A stretch of DNA of 64,000 nucleotides from Geopsychrobacter electrodiphilus DSM 16401 (GCF_000384395.1 NZ_ARWE01000001.1:1-64000); one strand, 5' to 3'; positions 41,075 to 50,726 are shown, counted from the first letter of the stretch. Numbers and translations: made by a program. The notes: generated by a model not told the origin, from the letters alone.

Positions 41075-42406
41075 TCAGAGTGTCCTTTTTTTCGCCATGA
41101 TGGCGGCTTTGGCATAACGGATCGACTGGACCAGCGGCAGGGTCGCCGGGCAGATGTAAGTACAGCAGCCGCATTCGATGCAATCGAGGGCATGATAGTC
41201 GGCGGCTTCATCAAACAGATCAAGCCGGGCGTAACCAGCGATGGTGGTCGGCTGCAGATGGATGGGGCAGACGCCGATGCAGCGGCCGCAGCGGATACAG
41301 GGGCCGGACTCAAGGCGCGGCAGATCCTGTTTGCGGAAGATCAGCAGCCCCGAGGTGCCGCGGATCGCCGGGGTCTCAAGCGACAGCTGGGTCTGGCCCA
41401 TCATCGGTCCGCCCATGATGATCTTGGCCGGCTCGCCGTTTAACCCGCCGCATTGATCGACCAGAAACTGCAGCGGCGTGCCGACGCGCACCAGCAGATT
41501 CTTCGGCTCATTGATTGCGGGGCCGGTGATACTGACCACCCGTTCGACCAGCGGCCTCCCGAGGCGGATCGCGTCGCTGATCGCGGCGCAGGTGCCGACA
41601 TTCTGGACCACCACGCCGACCTCCATCGGCAGGGTGCCCGAAGGCACCTGGCGGCCGGTAATAGCATCGATCAGCTGCTTTTCGGCGCCCTGCGGATACT
41701 TGACCTTCAGCGCCTGCACCTCGATGTTGCGCGGGGCGGCGGCCCTGGTCATGGTCTCGATGGCATCCGGCTTGTTCGCCTCGATGCCGATCACGGCGCG
41801 CTTGATGCCGAGCACCTTGAGCAGGATCTCGACCCCGTCCAGAATACGCTCGGTGTCCTCGAGCATCATCCGGTGATCGGCGGTGAGGTAGGGTTCGCAT
41901 TCGACGCCGTTCAGGATCAGGGTGTCGATCTGTTTCTCCGGCGGCGGCGAGAGCTTGACATGGGTCGGAAAGGTCGCCCCGCCCATGCCGACGACACCGG
42001 CTGCTTGAATGCGACGTTTTAATTCTTCGATATCCAGGGTCGCCGGGTCAGCGCCGACCAGGCTTTCATCCCAGGCGTCTGCGCCGTCCGGCTTGATCAC
42101 AATCGCCGGCAGCGCCTTCCCCATGGGGTGCAGGCGCGGTTCAACCGCGATCACTTCGCCGGAGGTGGACGCATGGATCGGCACCGAGACAAAGCCCTTG
42201 GCATTGGCGATCAGTGTCCCCTTTTTGACCAGGGCGCCAACCTCGACACAGGCTTCGGCGGGCGCGCCGATGTGCTGGGCCAGCGGAATGATCAGCTCTG
42301 CCGGGAGCGGGCAGAGCTCAATCGCCTTGTGCGCCGAGTAGTGCTTGCCGTCCGGCGGATGGAGCCCGCCTTTAAAAGTTTTCAGGTTCATTGCTTGAGT
42401 ACTCAT
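41075..42406 (-). CDS. rnfC: Rnf complex subunit C
   Basis: 443 residues. TFKGGLHPPDGKHYS start, NADH/FMN-binding GVVGMGGATFPTHVK, VECEPYLTADHR, and two 4Fe-4S motifs near the end (CIRCGRCIGVCP and CIECGCCTYICP). The NAD+-reactive cytoplasmic subunit of Rnf. No long Ala-rich C-terminal extension of the E. coli type. Confidence 0.95.
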   Translation of the reverse strand: MSTQAMNLKTFKGGLHPPDGKHYSAHKAIELCPLPAELIIPLAQHIGAPAEACVEVGALVKKGTLIANAKGFVSVPIHASTSGEVIAVEPRLHPMGKALPAIVIKPDGADAWDESLVGADPATLDIEELKRRIQAAGVVGMGGATFPTHVKLSPPPEKQIDTLILNGVECEPYLTADHRMMLEDTERILDGVEILLKVLGIKRAVIGIEANKPDAIETMTRAAAPRNIEVQALKVKYPQGAEKQLIDAITGRQVPSGTLPMEVGVVVQNVGTCAAISDAIRLGRPLVERVVSITGPAINEPKNLLVRVGTPLQFLVDQCGGLNGEPAKIIMGGPMMGQTQLSLETPAIRGTSGLLIFRKQDLPRLESGPCIRCGRCIGVCPIHLQPTTIAGYARLDLFDEAADYHALDCIECGCCTYICPATLPLVQSIRYAKAAIMAKKRTL

Positions 42407-42411
42407 GGTGG

Positions 42412-43263
42412 TTAAGCCGCCTCCTCCGGAGTTTTAGCCGGTGCGTTCGGGGCGATGAAGCTGCTCCCTTCGGGGTAACCGGTGGAGAAATCACGGATAC
42501 ATTTGGTCGGACATTTTGCCACGGCCGCCAGCACATCACCGTCGGCGGCGTAGTCAACGCGGGCGAGGAAGTTTTCAATCTGGTAGACCTCGGGAGCGGT
42601 CTTCTTGCAGATCTGGCAGGCGATACACCCGACCTGACAGTATTTCCGCACCTGCGCGCCCTTGTCGGTACTGTTGCACAAGACGTGGGTCGTGGCGCTG
42701 GCCGGGGTCATCTTGATCACCTGGCGCGGACAGGTCGCGACGCACTTCTGGCAGCCGGTACACTTGTCGCGGTCGATGATTGCCAGCCCTTGTGAGGTGA
42801 TTTCGATCGCATCGAAGGGGCAGGCGCGCATGCAGGAGCCTAAGCCGAGGCAGCCGGCGGGGCAGGTTTTCGGGCCATCGGCGATCTTTTGTGCGGCGTT
42901 ACAATCTTCAAGACCGAGATATCGATATTTCAGGCTGGCCTTGAGGTTGTCCCCCTGGCAACAGACCACGGCCAGCTGCGGGTTGGCAGAGACCGCCTCG
43001 ACGCCCATGATATGGGCGATTTTTTCGATTGTTTCGGCACCGCCGGGGCTGCACAGATTGGGCGGCATGGTGCCGGCGACGATCGCTTTGGCGTAGCCGC
43101 CGCAACCGGGTTGCCCGCAGGCACCGCAGTTGGCACCGGGCAGCACTTCGAGAATCGCCAGTTCGCGCGGATCGACCTCAACCGCAAATTTTTTGGCGGC
43201 GATACCGAGGGCAACAGCAGCGAACAGACCGATACCGCCGAGGGTTAAGATTGAGGCAAGCAT
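42412..43263 (-). CDS. rnfB: Rnf complex subunit B
   Basis: 283 residues from the ATG at 43263 (GGGAGAAAC before it). One N-terminal helix, the Fe-S cluster motif CGACGQPGCGGYAKAI, then two ferredoxin motifs (CLGLGSCMRACP and CTGCQKCVATCP) and a further Cys set (CIACQICKKT...KCPTKC). Takes electrons from ferredoxin. The extra cluster set makes it longer than the gammaproteobacterial RnfB. Confidence 0.95.
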   Translation of the reverse strand: MLASILTLGGIGLFAAVALGIAAKKFAVEVDPRELAILEVLPGANCGACGQPGCGGYAKAIVAGTMPPNLCSPGGAETIEKIAHIMGVEAVSANPQLAVVCCQGDNLKASLKYRYLGLEDCNAAQKIADGPKTCPAGCLGLGSCMRACPFDAIEITSQGLAIIDRDKCTGCQKCVATCPRQVIKMTPASATTHVLCNSTDKGAQVRKYCQVGCIACQICKKTAPEVYQIENFLARVDYAADGDVLAAVAKCPTKCIRDFSTGYPEGSSFIAPNAPAKTPEEAA

Positions 43264-43329
43264 GTGTTTCTCCCTGCAAAACAAGATGCCGGTTCCGCGA
43301 GTAAGGCGGAGAGACCGTTATCGAGAGGT

Positions 43330-43917
43330 TTAACCTTTGACGAGGCCAGCGAAGCCCATAAATGCGAGGGACAACAGTCCGGCGGTTACCAGGGCAATCG
43401 CCGTCCCGCGAAAGCTCTGTGGAACCGGTGAAAGATCGATCCGCTCGCGCAGGCCGGCGAAGAGGACCATGGCCAGCGTAAAGCCGATGCCGGCGCTCAT
43501 TGAGAAGACCACCGCCTGCAGAAAGGTGTAGTCCTTTTGAATGTTGAGTACCGCGACACCGAGGACTGCACAGTTGGTCGTGATCAGCGGCAGGAAGATG
43601 CCGAGGGACTGGTAGAGCACCGGGCTGGTCTTCTGGATGACCATTTCGACCAGCTGAACCAGGGCAGCAATGACCAGAATAAAGGCGATGGTCTGTAGAT
43701 ATTCGATGCCGAAGGGGATCAAAATGAAATATTGCAGGAACCAGGTCACCACCGAGGCAACCGTCATGACGAAGATAACCGCCATCCCCATGCCGAGAGC
43801 GGTTTCGACCTTCTTGGAGACCCCGAGAAAAGGGCAAATCCCCAGAAAGCGCGCCAGAACGAAGTTGTTGACGAAGACCGCACTGACGAGAATGACTAAC
43901 AGTTCAAGCATGGGCAA
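43330..43917 (-). CDS. rnfA: Rnf complex subunit A
   Basis: 195 residues, six helices; [32 protein letters not shown] and [12 protein letters not shown] are conserved. First gene of rnfABCDGE. It and RnfE share a duplicated fold that lines the ion path. Confidence 0.95.
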   Translation of the reverse strand: MPMLELLVILVSAVFVNNFVLARFLGICPFLGVSKKVETALGMGMAVIFVMTVASVVTWFLQYFILIPFGIEYLQTIAFILVIAALVQLVEMVIQKTSPVLYQSLGIFLPLITTNCAVLGVAVLNIQKDYTFLQAVVFSMSAGIGFTLAMVLFAGLRERIDLSPVPQSFRGTAIALVTAGLLSLAFMGFAGLVKG

Positions 43918-44030
43918 CTCCCGGACGTCTATTCTGAATGGTATAAGACCAGTTGTTGTAGGATAGCGGGGGTCTTTTTGTCAAATGTTTTGTTTTTCGC
44001 ACGGATAGGTGTTAATTGCGCGAAAGAGGT

Positions 44031-44075
44031 GAAAAAAAGAGGGACCGGCGCAGCTGCGGCGGTCCCTCTTTTCAG
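44031..44075. terminator. Bidirectional terminator
   Basis: AAAAAAAGAGGGACCGGCG hairpin with GGCGGTCCCTCTTTT on the other arm, between the SCP2 gene and rnfA. Confidence 0.85.
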
Positions 44076-44383
44076 GCATTTTTGCCGAAGGCGATGAGCA
44101 AGGTTCTGAGCGCCTCAGGGTTGTTGGAGCGGATCGCCCCGGAGAGAAAATCCTTAACCCCCGGTCGGTAGCCCTCGTTCCAGATTCGCTCAAAAAATTC
44201 GGTACTTGTCTTGCACACGCAATCGGCCGAGTCGGTGGTTTTCCCCTCTTCGACCCGACAGTTCTGTGCGTCAATGAAAACGGTCTTTTTGCACTCGTCG
44301 ATGGAGAAATAGTAGCTGATGCTTTTGTCGATCTTGCCGAGCTGAAAAGATTGGGGCATCTCTTTGAAGATTGCGTCGATCAT
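44072..44383 (-). CDS. SCP2 sterol-carrier-domain protein
   Basis: 103 residues. ISYYFSIDECKKTVFID, DCVCKTSTEFFERIWNEGYRPGVKDFLSGAI and NNPEALRTLLIAFGKNA fit the SCP2 lipid-binding family, whose small members are common in Geobacter-type bacteria. The ligand is unknown. Located next to etfBA, so a link with acyl-CoA metabolism is possible. Confidence 0.8.
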   Translation of the reverse strand: MIDAIFKEMPQSFQLGKIDKSISYYFSIDECKKTVFIDAQNCRVEEGKTTDSADCVCKTSTEFFERIWNEGYRPGVKDFLSGAIRSNNPEALRTLLIAFGKNA

Positions 44384-44631
44384 TGGGGCCTCTTTCCTGG
44401 TTGAAAATTACTTATTCACGGTTAAATACCTGACGAACTGCAAAATCATCTCTCGCTCGTTCGCTGGCCCTCACTAACCAGAAGCAGGCGCCTCGAGGCG
44501 AGTGGCAAAGCCACAAAGGTGCAAAGAAAATCTTTTTCAAGGTTTGGTTTAAACCAAGACCAACGTTTTGGTTTTTAGTTTTGACCTTGCCCTTCTCTGC
44601 GGCTTTGCATGAGGCGCTTTTGATCCTGCTT
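44384..44631. other. Intergenic, no gene recognised
   Basis: About 250 bp. Holds a GGTTTGGTTTAAACCAAGACC palindrome-like stretch at 44541-44560 and GGCGCCTCGAGGCG at 44488, but no gene. Confidence 0.4.
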
Positions 44632-45543
44632 TCAGCCCGCCAGTTTTGCAGTCAAGGCCGGCGCAAATTGTTTGATATCGGCCACCACCAGTACGTCGGC
44701 GACTTCGCCGATGGGGGCGTCCTTGTCGGTGTTGATCGCGAGGATGAACTCCGATTTCTTCATCCCGGCCAGATGCTGGATCGCGCCCGAGATGCCGCAG
44801 GCCACATAGAGCTTGGGCGAGACCACCTGGCCGGTGGTGCCGACCTGCCGGTCATGGGGTGCCCAGCCGGCGTCGACCACCGGGCGACTGGCGCCGTATT
44901 CGCCGCCCAAGGCTTCGGCCAGCGCCTGAATCATGGCGACGTTCTCCGGTTTGCCGACTCCGCGTCCGGCGCTGACGATGATCTCGGCCTTGCCCAGATC
45001 GACCTGTCCCGCTTCGGCCTGCTCGTATCCCAGGAATTCGCTCTGCGCCGGGGTGCTGGTGGTCAGCTTCTCCACCTGGGGAGCGCCGCTCTGTTCAGCC
45101 GGCATGAACGCTCCGGCCTGCAGGGTGATGACACTCTTGCCGGTGGCGGCCTTCACCGTGCGCCGCAGCTTGGCGTTGCAGGCCGGGAGCAGATAGCCAT
45201 CCCCCTTGATCTCCACCACCTCGGAGAGTTGCGCCGCGCCCAGCGCCAAGGCCACCCGCGGTGCCAGATCCCAGCCGCTGCTCGAATGAAGAAAGACCAC
45301 CGTATCGGCGTTGGCTTTATCAACCGCATCCAGAATCAGCTGCTTGTGCAGCGCCGGGTTGTATTCCCCGACTGTGGCGACATCGGCCAGATAAAGCTTG
45401 GCGTTCACCTGGGGCAGGGCGGCTTCCGTCCCGACCAGGAACAGCTCGAACTCACAGCCGAGTTTCTGGGCGAAGCCGACCAGCTCGTAGGTCGGCTCCA
45501 GCAGTTTTCCTTCTCTATATTCTCCAACCAGTAATGCTTTCAT
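44632..45543 (-). CDS. etfA: Electron transfer flavoprotein alpha subunit
   Basis: 303 residues. N-terminal ETF fold and C-terminal FAD domain with SAGRGVGKPEN, GASRPVVDAGWAPHDRQVGTTGQVVSPKLYVACGISGAIQHLAGM and INTDKDAPIGEVADVLVVAD. Forms the FAD-binding half of ETF, taking electrons from acyl-CoA dehydrogenases. No N-terminal ferredoxin domain. Follows etfB by 15 bp. Confidence 0.95.
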   Translation of the reverse strand: MKALLVGEYREGKLLEPTYELVGFAQKLGCEFELFLVGTEAALPQVNAKLYLADVATVGEYNPALHKQLILDAVDKANADTVVFLHSSSGWDLAPRVALALGAAQLSEVVEIKGDGYLLPACNAKLRRTVKAATGKSVITLQAGAFMPAEQSGAPQVEKLTTSTPAQSEFLGYEQAEAGQVDLGKAEIIVSAGRGVGKPENVAMIQALAEALGGEYGASRPVVDAGWAPHDRQVGTTGQVVSPKLYVACGISGAIQHLAGMKKSEFILAINTDKDAPIGEVADVLVVADIKQFAPALTAKLAG

Positions 45544-45558
45544 GGTTCACTCCTGTAT

Positions 45559-46329
45559 TTATAAAACGGATGTCTTCTCTTTCAGGATCCCGATCACCTT
45601 GTCGACCAGCTCGCCGATCTCCCCTTCGAGGACCAGGGCTGAACCCTTCTTCTCCGGGTACGCGAGGGCGAGGGTCGTAAGGCGGGCTTCATCCTTCAGC
45701 AGCTCGCCAATCGGAATCTCGAGCAGCTCCTTCTTCTTCGCCTTCATGATGTTCGGCAGGGTCGGGTAACGCGGGGTGTTGAGGCCCAGCTGGCAGGTCA
45801 CCAGCGCCGGGGTACTCGCCTTGACCGCCGCTCTTAAGCCGCCTTCGAGTTCACGCCGCACCGTTATGCTGCCGTCGGTGTATTCAAATTCGACTGCGGT
45901 GGTCAGGACCGGAATTCCGAGCAGTTCGGCAACCAGCACCCCGACCTGACCGCTGCCGCGATCCTGCGACTGCATGCCGGTGAAGATGACGTCGAAGCTT
46001 TTGTCTTTGGCGAAGGCGGCGATGCTGCTGGCGATCTGGAAAGAATCTTTCTCGGCCGCCGCCGGATCGACAATATTCACCGCCCGCTCGCAGCCCATGG
46101 CCAGCGCCTTCTTGAGCGCCTCCTTGACCCGCGCCGGACCGATACTGAGCACCGTCAGATCGGCATCGCCGAGCTGCTCCTTGAGCTTGACCGCCTGCTC
46201 GACGGCGAACTCGTCATACTCGTTGATGCGCCAGGCGAGATCGCTCTCTTCGAACCAGGTGCCGCTGGCGGCGACCTTGAAGCGTGATTCCATGTCGGGA
46301 ACCTGTTTGATACAGACCAGAATGTTCAT
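45559..46329 (-). CDS. etfB: Electron transfer flavoprotein beta subunit
   Basis: 256 residues. MNILVCIKQVPDMES start, INEYDEFAVEQAVKLKE, VIFTGMQSQDRGSGQVGVLVAELLG and RRELEGGLRAAVKASTPALVT match EtfB, which binds AMP or FAD. Transcribed before etfA from a candidate promoter at 46625-46653. Confidence 0.95.
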   Translation of the reverse strand: MNILVCIKQVPDMESRFKVAASGTWFEESDLAWRINEYDEFAVEQAVKLKEQLGDADLTVLSIGPARVKEALKKALAMGCERAVNIVDPAAAEKDSFQIASSIAAFAKDKSFDVIFTGMQSQDRGSGQVGVLVAELLGIPVLTTAVEFEYTDGSITVRRELEGGLRAAVKASTPALVTCQLGLNTPRYPTLPNIMKAKKKELLEIPIGELLKDEARLTTLALAYPEKKGSALVLEGEIGELVDKVIGILKEKTSVL

Positions 46330-46354
46330 TCCTTGACCTCCTGTTTAAAGTCTT

Positions 46355-46485
46355 TTTTTTTCACCACGGAGAACATGGAGGACACCGAGAAAACCCATCT
46401 TTTTGGTTTTATCCAAGAGCCTTGCCTGTGTGTTGACCTTCCTCTGTGTTCTCTGTGGCCTCCGTGGTGAAGCTTGTCTTTTAAA
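46355..46485. repeat. Large imperfect palindromic repeat
   Basis: TTCACCACGGAGAACATGG at 46359 and its complement-like GTTCTCTGTGGCCTCCGTG-GTGAA (46449-46473) flank about 70 bp. This CACCACGGAG...CTCCGTGGTG type is a dispersed repeat in several environmental genomes. Confidence 0.6.
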
Positions 46486-46624
46486 GGTTATCCCTAAATT
46501 CGCTCGGCCAGAATCTCTAGCAGGTCGAGCGGTTTCAGTTGTTCATCGAGATCGGCACCTTGGGAGGTCCTCAATGAGGCTCTCGGTGGTCTACTTGCGA
46601 AGGGAAGTTGCCGATATCGTTTAT

Positions 46625-46653
46625 CTTATATTTTTATATTACGTAAAGGTCAA
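46625..46653 (-). promoter_or_regulatory. Candidate etfBA promoter with palindrome
   Basis: Minus strand TTGACC (46648-46653), 17-nt spacer, TATAAG (46625-46630). The -35 lies in the palindrome AAGGTCAACCTT (46647-46658), a possible binding site for the divergent MerR protein. Confidence 0.55.
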
Positions 46654-46786
46654 CCTTAAATATAACAGCAGTATATAATCTTTCTTTTTATGAGAGGATA
46701 GCTTAGCATAGGAGAATAAACAGTTCTGGCCTGATTGCCTATCCGGTTCTGACAAATCGAGGCTAACTAACGTAAAGGGAAGATAT

Positions 46787-47197
46787 ATGACGGCTTTACC
46801 GGAACATCCGATAGCGATTGGCGAGGTTGCACGGCGGCTGGGCATAACCACTCGTACCATCCGTTATTATGAAGAGATCGGTCTGATGGGCCCACCTGAA
46901 AGGGTTGGGGGGGGGACCCGGATGTATGATCGTGCCGAGATTTTACGGCTCAAGTTTATTCTGAAGCTCAAAGAATTGGGGATCAGCCTCAAGGAGATGC
47001 AGATTATCGCCGAATATTTTGACGTTAATGATCAAAACTTCGGTACCCTGACGCCTCATCTGGTTGAGCTCCTTGATGGTCACATCGGCAAGGTCGACGA
47101 AAAGATCGCCAATCTTGCCTCGCTGCGGCGTGAAATTGTCGATTACCGCAGCCGCATCGTCGATATCCTGCAGGGAAAGGTGCCACCTGTCCGCTGA
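46787..47197 (+). CDS. MerR family regulator
   Basis: 136 residues. N-terminal HTH IGEVARRLGITTRTIRYYEEIGLMGPPERVGGGTRMYDRAEILRLKFILKLKELGISL, then a coiled-coil dimerisation helix. No cysteine cluster for metals. MerR proteins of this type control fatty-acid/acyl-CoA genes; etfBA is divergent. TATAAT at 46674-46679 could be its -10. Confidence 0.85.
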   Translation: MTALPEHPIAIGEVARRLGITTRTIRYYEEIGLMGPPERVGGGTRMYDRAEILRLKFILKLKELGISLKEMQIIAEYFDVNDQNFGTLTPHLVELLDGHIGKVDEKIANLASLRREIVDYRSRIVDILQGKVPPVR

Positions 47198-47258
47198 AAT
47201 GGCGTTGCAAAAACGTTCACTCAGCGGTGTTGCCACAGTCGCTAGAGAATAGGCATGC

Positions 47259-47281
47259 CCTTACCCCTCACCCCTCACCTG
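47259..47281. repeat. CCCCTCA heptamers, short
   Basis: TTACCCCTCACCCCTCACC: on the minus strand GTGAGGG units, like the array at 34700. Confidence 0.5.
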
Positions 47282-47332
47282 AGTTTTGCCGGGCGAATCT
47301 TTTGCTATCAGTCATTAAAGAAGAGGATGTCG

Positions 47333-47719
47333 ATGAAAATCTCAACTGAAATTGAAGTGCGTTTTGCTGACCTCGACGCTTACGGGCATGTTAACAACGC
47401 GATCTTTTTCACTTACCTGGAAACGGCACGGGTTAAACTCTTTCGGCAACGCTTTGCCGAACAGATGAAAAACGGCCTGCTTTTTCTGGTGGTCGAAGCC
47501 AGCTGTCGCTACCGGCTGCCGATCGAGCTGAATGATCGGGTACTGATTGATATCGAGACTGAAGCCCTCGGGCGGAGCAGTTTTACATTCTCTTACCTGA
47601 TCCACAACGGTGACGGCAAAGAGTTTGCCACCGCCCGCACAGTGATGGTCTGCTATGACGCAAAAAAGGCGAAGACGATTTCATTGCCCGTTGATTTTCG
47701 TGCGGCACTTGAGGGCTAG
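47333..47719 (+). CDS. Acyl-CoA thioesterase, 4HBT/YbgC-like
   Basis: 128 residues from MKISTEIEVRF (GAGG 6 nt before). The hot-dog fold pattern is RFADLDAYGHVNNAIFFTYLETARVKLF, with the catalytic Asp in DAYGHVNN. Probably hydrolyses acyl-CoA. It lies after the MerR gene with a 135-bp gap, possibly in the same regulon. Confidence 0.9.
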   Translation: MKISTEIEVRFADLDAYGHVNNAIFFTYLETARVKLFRQRFAEQMKNGLLFLVVEASCRYRLPIELNDRVLIDIETEALGRSSFTFSYLIHNGDGKEFATARTVMVCYDAKKAKTISLPVDFRAALEG

Positions 47720-47722
47720 GTC

Positions 47723-48706
47723 TTAGCGACTAATCCGGTCAGCCAGGGTGCCGACGGCGATGGCGAAGGCGTTGGACCGGTTCCATTTACGCAACACCCT
47801 GAAATTGTCATAGACCAGATAAGCCGGACCTTTGTCCCCGTCCGGCAGAATCAGCGAGGCTTCAAGTTGCGGCGTACTGAAGGCCTTGCCATCAGGGCGC
47901 ATAACGCCGAGAGAGTGCCAGCGCTCGACGGTCTGCCGCGTGTCGAGACCGGCCAGGGAAGCGTCGAAATCGGGAGGAAGGGTCACAGCTTCTCCCCAGC
48001 CCTGTTCAGGTTGCCAGCCGGCTTGGGCCAGATAATTCGCAGTTGAGGCAAAGACATCGGGCACCGAACCCCAGATATTGATGTGCTTGTCACCATCGGC
48101 ATCGACCGCGTGCTTAAGAAATGCCGAGGGCATAAACTGACATTGGCCCATAGCCCCGGCCCAGGAGCCCTTCATCCGCTTCAGCCGGATATGCCTTGCA
48201 TCCAGAATCCGCAGCGCGTTCAGCAATTCCCCGCGAAAATAGTCCGCACGCCGGCCGTCATGCGCCAAAGTCGCCAGCGCTTCAATGACCGAGAAACTTC
48301 CGCTGTGGCGGCCGTAGCCGGTTTCGATCCCCCAGAGTGCGAGGATAAAGCTCCGCTGCACCTGGTACCTGTCTTCCACTCGCCCCAGCCATGTCGGGTA
48401 GCGGCGCAGCATGACTTTGCCGGCTGCCACTCTTTTCGAATTCACCCGGGCAGCAAGGTATTCCTGAGTGGATTGTTTAAATTCTGGCTGGTTGCGGTCG
48501 AGTTCAAGCACCCGCGGCAGTGGATTCTTAATCCCTTTCAGAGCTCGATCAAGGGTTTTCTTTGTAATCCCGGCGGCCAGCGCTTCATTGCGCAGGTCCT
48601 GCAGCCAGGGACCGAAATCCTGGGGTACGGCCTGTGCTTGAGAAGAATTCAATCCCGGGATAAAAATGATCATTGAGATGAGCAACAATCTGACGAATTG
48701 AGTCAT
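47723..48706 (-). CDS. Lytic murein transglycosylase B-like
   Basis: 327 residues. Signal peptide at 1-27. The SLT_2 catalytic Glu is in LALWGIETGYGRHSGSF; MKGSWAGAMGQCQFMPSAFLKHAVDADGD is diagnostic for MltB. No peptidoglycan-binding domain and no clear lipobox. Cuts glycan strands in the periplasm, leaving 1,6-anhydro ends. Convergent with the thioesterase gene, 3 bp apart. Confidence 0.9.
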   Translation of the reverse strand: MTQFVRLLLISMIIFIPGLNSSQAQAVPQDFGPWLQDLRNEALAAGITKKTLDRALKGIKNPLPRVLELDRNQPEFKQSTQEYLAARVNSKRVAAGKVMLRRYPTWLGRVEDRYQVQRSFILALWGIETGYGRHSGSFSVIEALATLAHDGRRADYFRGELLNALRILDARHIRLKRMKGSWAGAMGQCQFMPSAFLKHAVDADGDKHINIWGSVPDVFASTANYLAQAGWQPEQGWGEAVTLPPDFDASLAGLDTRQTVERWHSLGVMRPDGKAFSTPQLEASLILPDGDKGPAYLVYDNFRVLRKWNRSNAFAIAVGTLADRISR

Positions 48707-49089
48707 CGAAAATCCTTAGGGGATGGCATATGACAGAAGCCTTCTGGCTTAATGTAGAGTTTATCAGAAGGACGAAATGGACGTGAGTAAACAGCGGATA
48801 ACTTTGATTTTTAAATTAAATAAAACAATGATTTATAATCTGAAAAATATTTTTATAAAACTTTCTTATCAAATGGTAAAAAATAAAATGAATAATATTG
48901 GTATGTTAAATGTTTTTATGATGAAAATATGCCAGAATCTGAAGATAAATTCTTCTCCAATTGTTGTCAGGATTAAAGAAAAAAATAAATTTATGTAACT
49001 TTTTTGTTTGATAAGAAACAGGGTTTGGTCCAATATCGATTCTGCGAGGGGGCCCACTGTGGGGGAGGAAAGGTTTTCTTTAGACAAAG
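48707..49089. other. AT-rich intergenic
   Basis: About 380 bp, very AT-rich at 48780-49000. The frames there are low-complexity and lack ribosome sites. Probably the promoter region of the HD-GYP gene or foreign DNA. Confidence 0.4.
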
Positions 49090-50700
49090 ATGAGCGTCCA
49101 CTCCCTGATCCGTCGATTTTTACAGGCTGCCGATTCTCTTCGCCGTATTGCAAATTTACGCAGGGCTTGTGGCGCGTTGTCGGCCCTTTTCCGGCAACGT
49201 TTTTTGCGCCTCGGCAACAGACTGAGTTTATTGATTATCGGGCTGGTCATTCTTCTGACAACCGGTATCTCGATGTTTGTGGTTTCCATCATGGATGATG
49301 TATTACTCCAATCCATGATCAGGCAGGGAACGACCAGCCTCTATGCTATCTCCGGGGCTGCCAGGCAAAGTCTGGTAACTCGGGACTTATCGGCGCTGGG
49401 AAATCTCGTTCCTCAGGCAGAAATGGCTCAGAATGACCTTGCCTATGTTGCTATCATCGACCAGGGACATCGGGTGATTGCGCACAGCGACCCTGGCCTG
49501 GTCGGTTCCCTCCTCCCCCGAAAAATCGGAAGTTTAATCGATACCGAGGGGGCCTTAACGGTCAATCGAGTGAGTCGCCAGACGAATGACTACTATGAAT
49601 TCACCTTGCCGTGGCAGCTTGCCGGTCAGCAGAAAGGTGAAATACTGATCGGACTTAGCCCTCGGTCGCTGTTGCTGGCGCGCAAAATCGCGCACCAGCG
49701 GATTTTATTTGTCGCAGGGTTGGCAATTTTTTTGGGGGTGGCTGCGGCACTTTATTTGACCCGTCTCTTTGTGCGGCCGATTAGCCGCTTGACCGACGGC
49801 GTTGAACAACTCAAAGCCGGGAGCTACAAGGTTTGGGTGCCAATTGTCAGGCCCGATGAACTTGGCAAACTGACGGAAAGTTTTAACGGCATGGCCGCCG
49901 AACTGGCGATCCAGCGCCAACGACTGAATGCCTCAGCGCAGGAGCTGGAAGAATCCTACCACGATATTGTTCAGATCTTGGCTGGTGCTCTGGACGCGCG
50001 GGATAATTACACCTACGGCCATTCAACCCGGGTCGCGCAACTGGCGGTGATTCTGGGTAAAGAGCTGAAGCTCAACGATGCGCGCCTTAAAGACCTCGAA
50101 ATTTCGTGCCTGTTACATGACATCGGTAAGATTTGCATTCCTGACAATATCCTGAATAAGACCGATCAGCTTAACTTTCAAGAACATTTCCTGATCCAAC
50201 AACACCCCTTACATGGAGTCGCACTTCTCGAGCTCTCAGCATCCCTTAGCCGGTATATCCCTGCCGTTCGTTATCATCATGAGTGGTACAACGGCAAGGG
50301 CTACCCTGAGGGATTATGCGGAGATGAGATCCCCCTTGAAGCACAAATCCTGGCCCTTGCCGATGCCTACGACGCCATGACAACGTCTCGGCCCTATCGG
50401 CAGGGGCGTTCCGCCTCTGCCGCCTTAAGGGCAATTCAACAATTTAGTGGTGTGCAGTTTGCCCCTGATTTGGCAGAAAAATTCATCAGGGCTTTGCAAA
50501 ACCAGAGACTGGAAACGCGTGATGCCGTAGATGAAATATTCACAACGTCCAAACAAAAACGTACTGAGACCTGCGTCCCAGTGGAACAAAGAAGGCTGAA
50601 AAGCTTCAAGCTGTGCCCGGTTCTGCAGCATCAAAATAACCCTGTCTCCTTGAGTGTGCGCCGTGTCACGTCTTTCTCACGGCAAGGAGATACTGCCTAG
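49090..50700 (+). CDS. Membrane HD-GYP phosphodiesterase with HAMP
   Basis: 536 residues. Helix at about 46-68, periplasmic sensor to about 200, second helix, HAMP (FVRPISRLTDGVEQLKAGSYKV) and HD-GYP domain with LLHDIGKICIPDNILNK, YHHEWYNGKGYPEG and ALADAYDAMTTSRPYR. All metal and substrate motifs are intact. HD-GYP enzymes degrade c-di-GMP or, in some, 3',3'-cGAMP, the same ligands that GEMM-I riboswitches sense. The C-terminal 60 residues have no known domain. Confidence 0.9.
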   Translation: MSVHSLIRRFLQAADSLRRIANLRRACGALSALFRQRFLRLGNRLSLLIIGLVILLTTGISMFVVSIMDDVLLQSMIRQGTTSLYAISGAARQSLVTRDLSALGNLVPQAEMAQNDLAYVAIIDQGHRVIAHSDPGLVGSLLPRKIGSLIDTEGALTVNRVSRQTNDYYEFTLPWQLAGQQKGEILIGLSPRSLLLARKIAHQRILFVAGLAIFLGVAAALYLTRLFVRPISRLTDGVEQLKAGSYKVWVPIVRPDELGKLTESFNGMAAELAIQRQRLNASAQELEESYHDIVQILAGALDARDNYTYGHSTRVAQLAVILGKELKLNDARLKDLEISCLLHDIGKICIPDNILNKTDQLNFQEHFLIQQHPLHGVALLELSASLSRYIPAVRYHHEWYNGKGYPEGLCGDEIPLEAQILALADAYDAMTTSRPYRQGRSASAALRAIQQFSGVQFAPDLAEKFIRALQNQRLETRDAVDEIFTTSKQKRTETCVPVEQRRLKSFKLCPVLQHQNNPVSLSVRRVTSFSRQGDTA

Positions 50701-50726
50701 ATACGTGCTTTGTGCTTTCGGTGTAA

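Noticed and set aside
48777-48998. 73-codon frame on the plus strand in AT-rich DNA
   Set aside because: Low-complexity Lys/Asn/Ile sequence expected by chance in such AT-rich DNA, no ribosome site.
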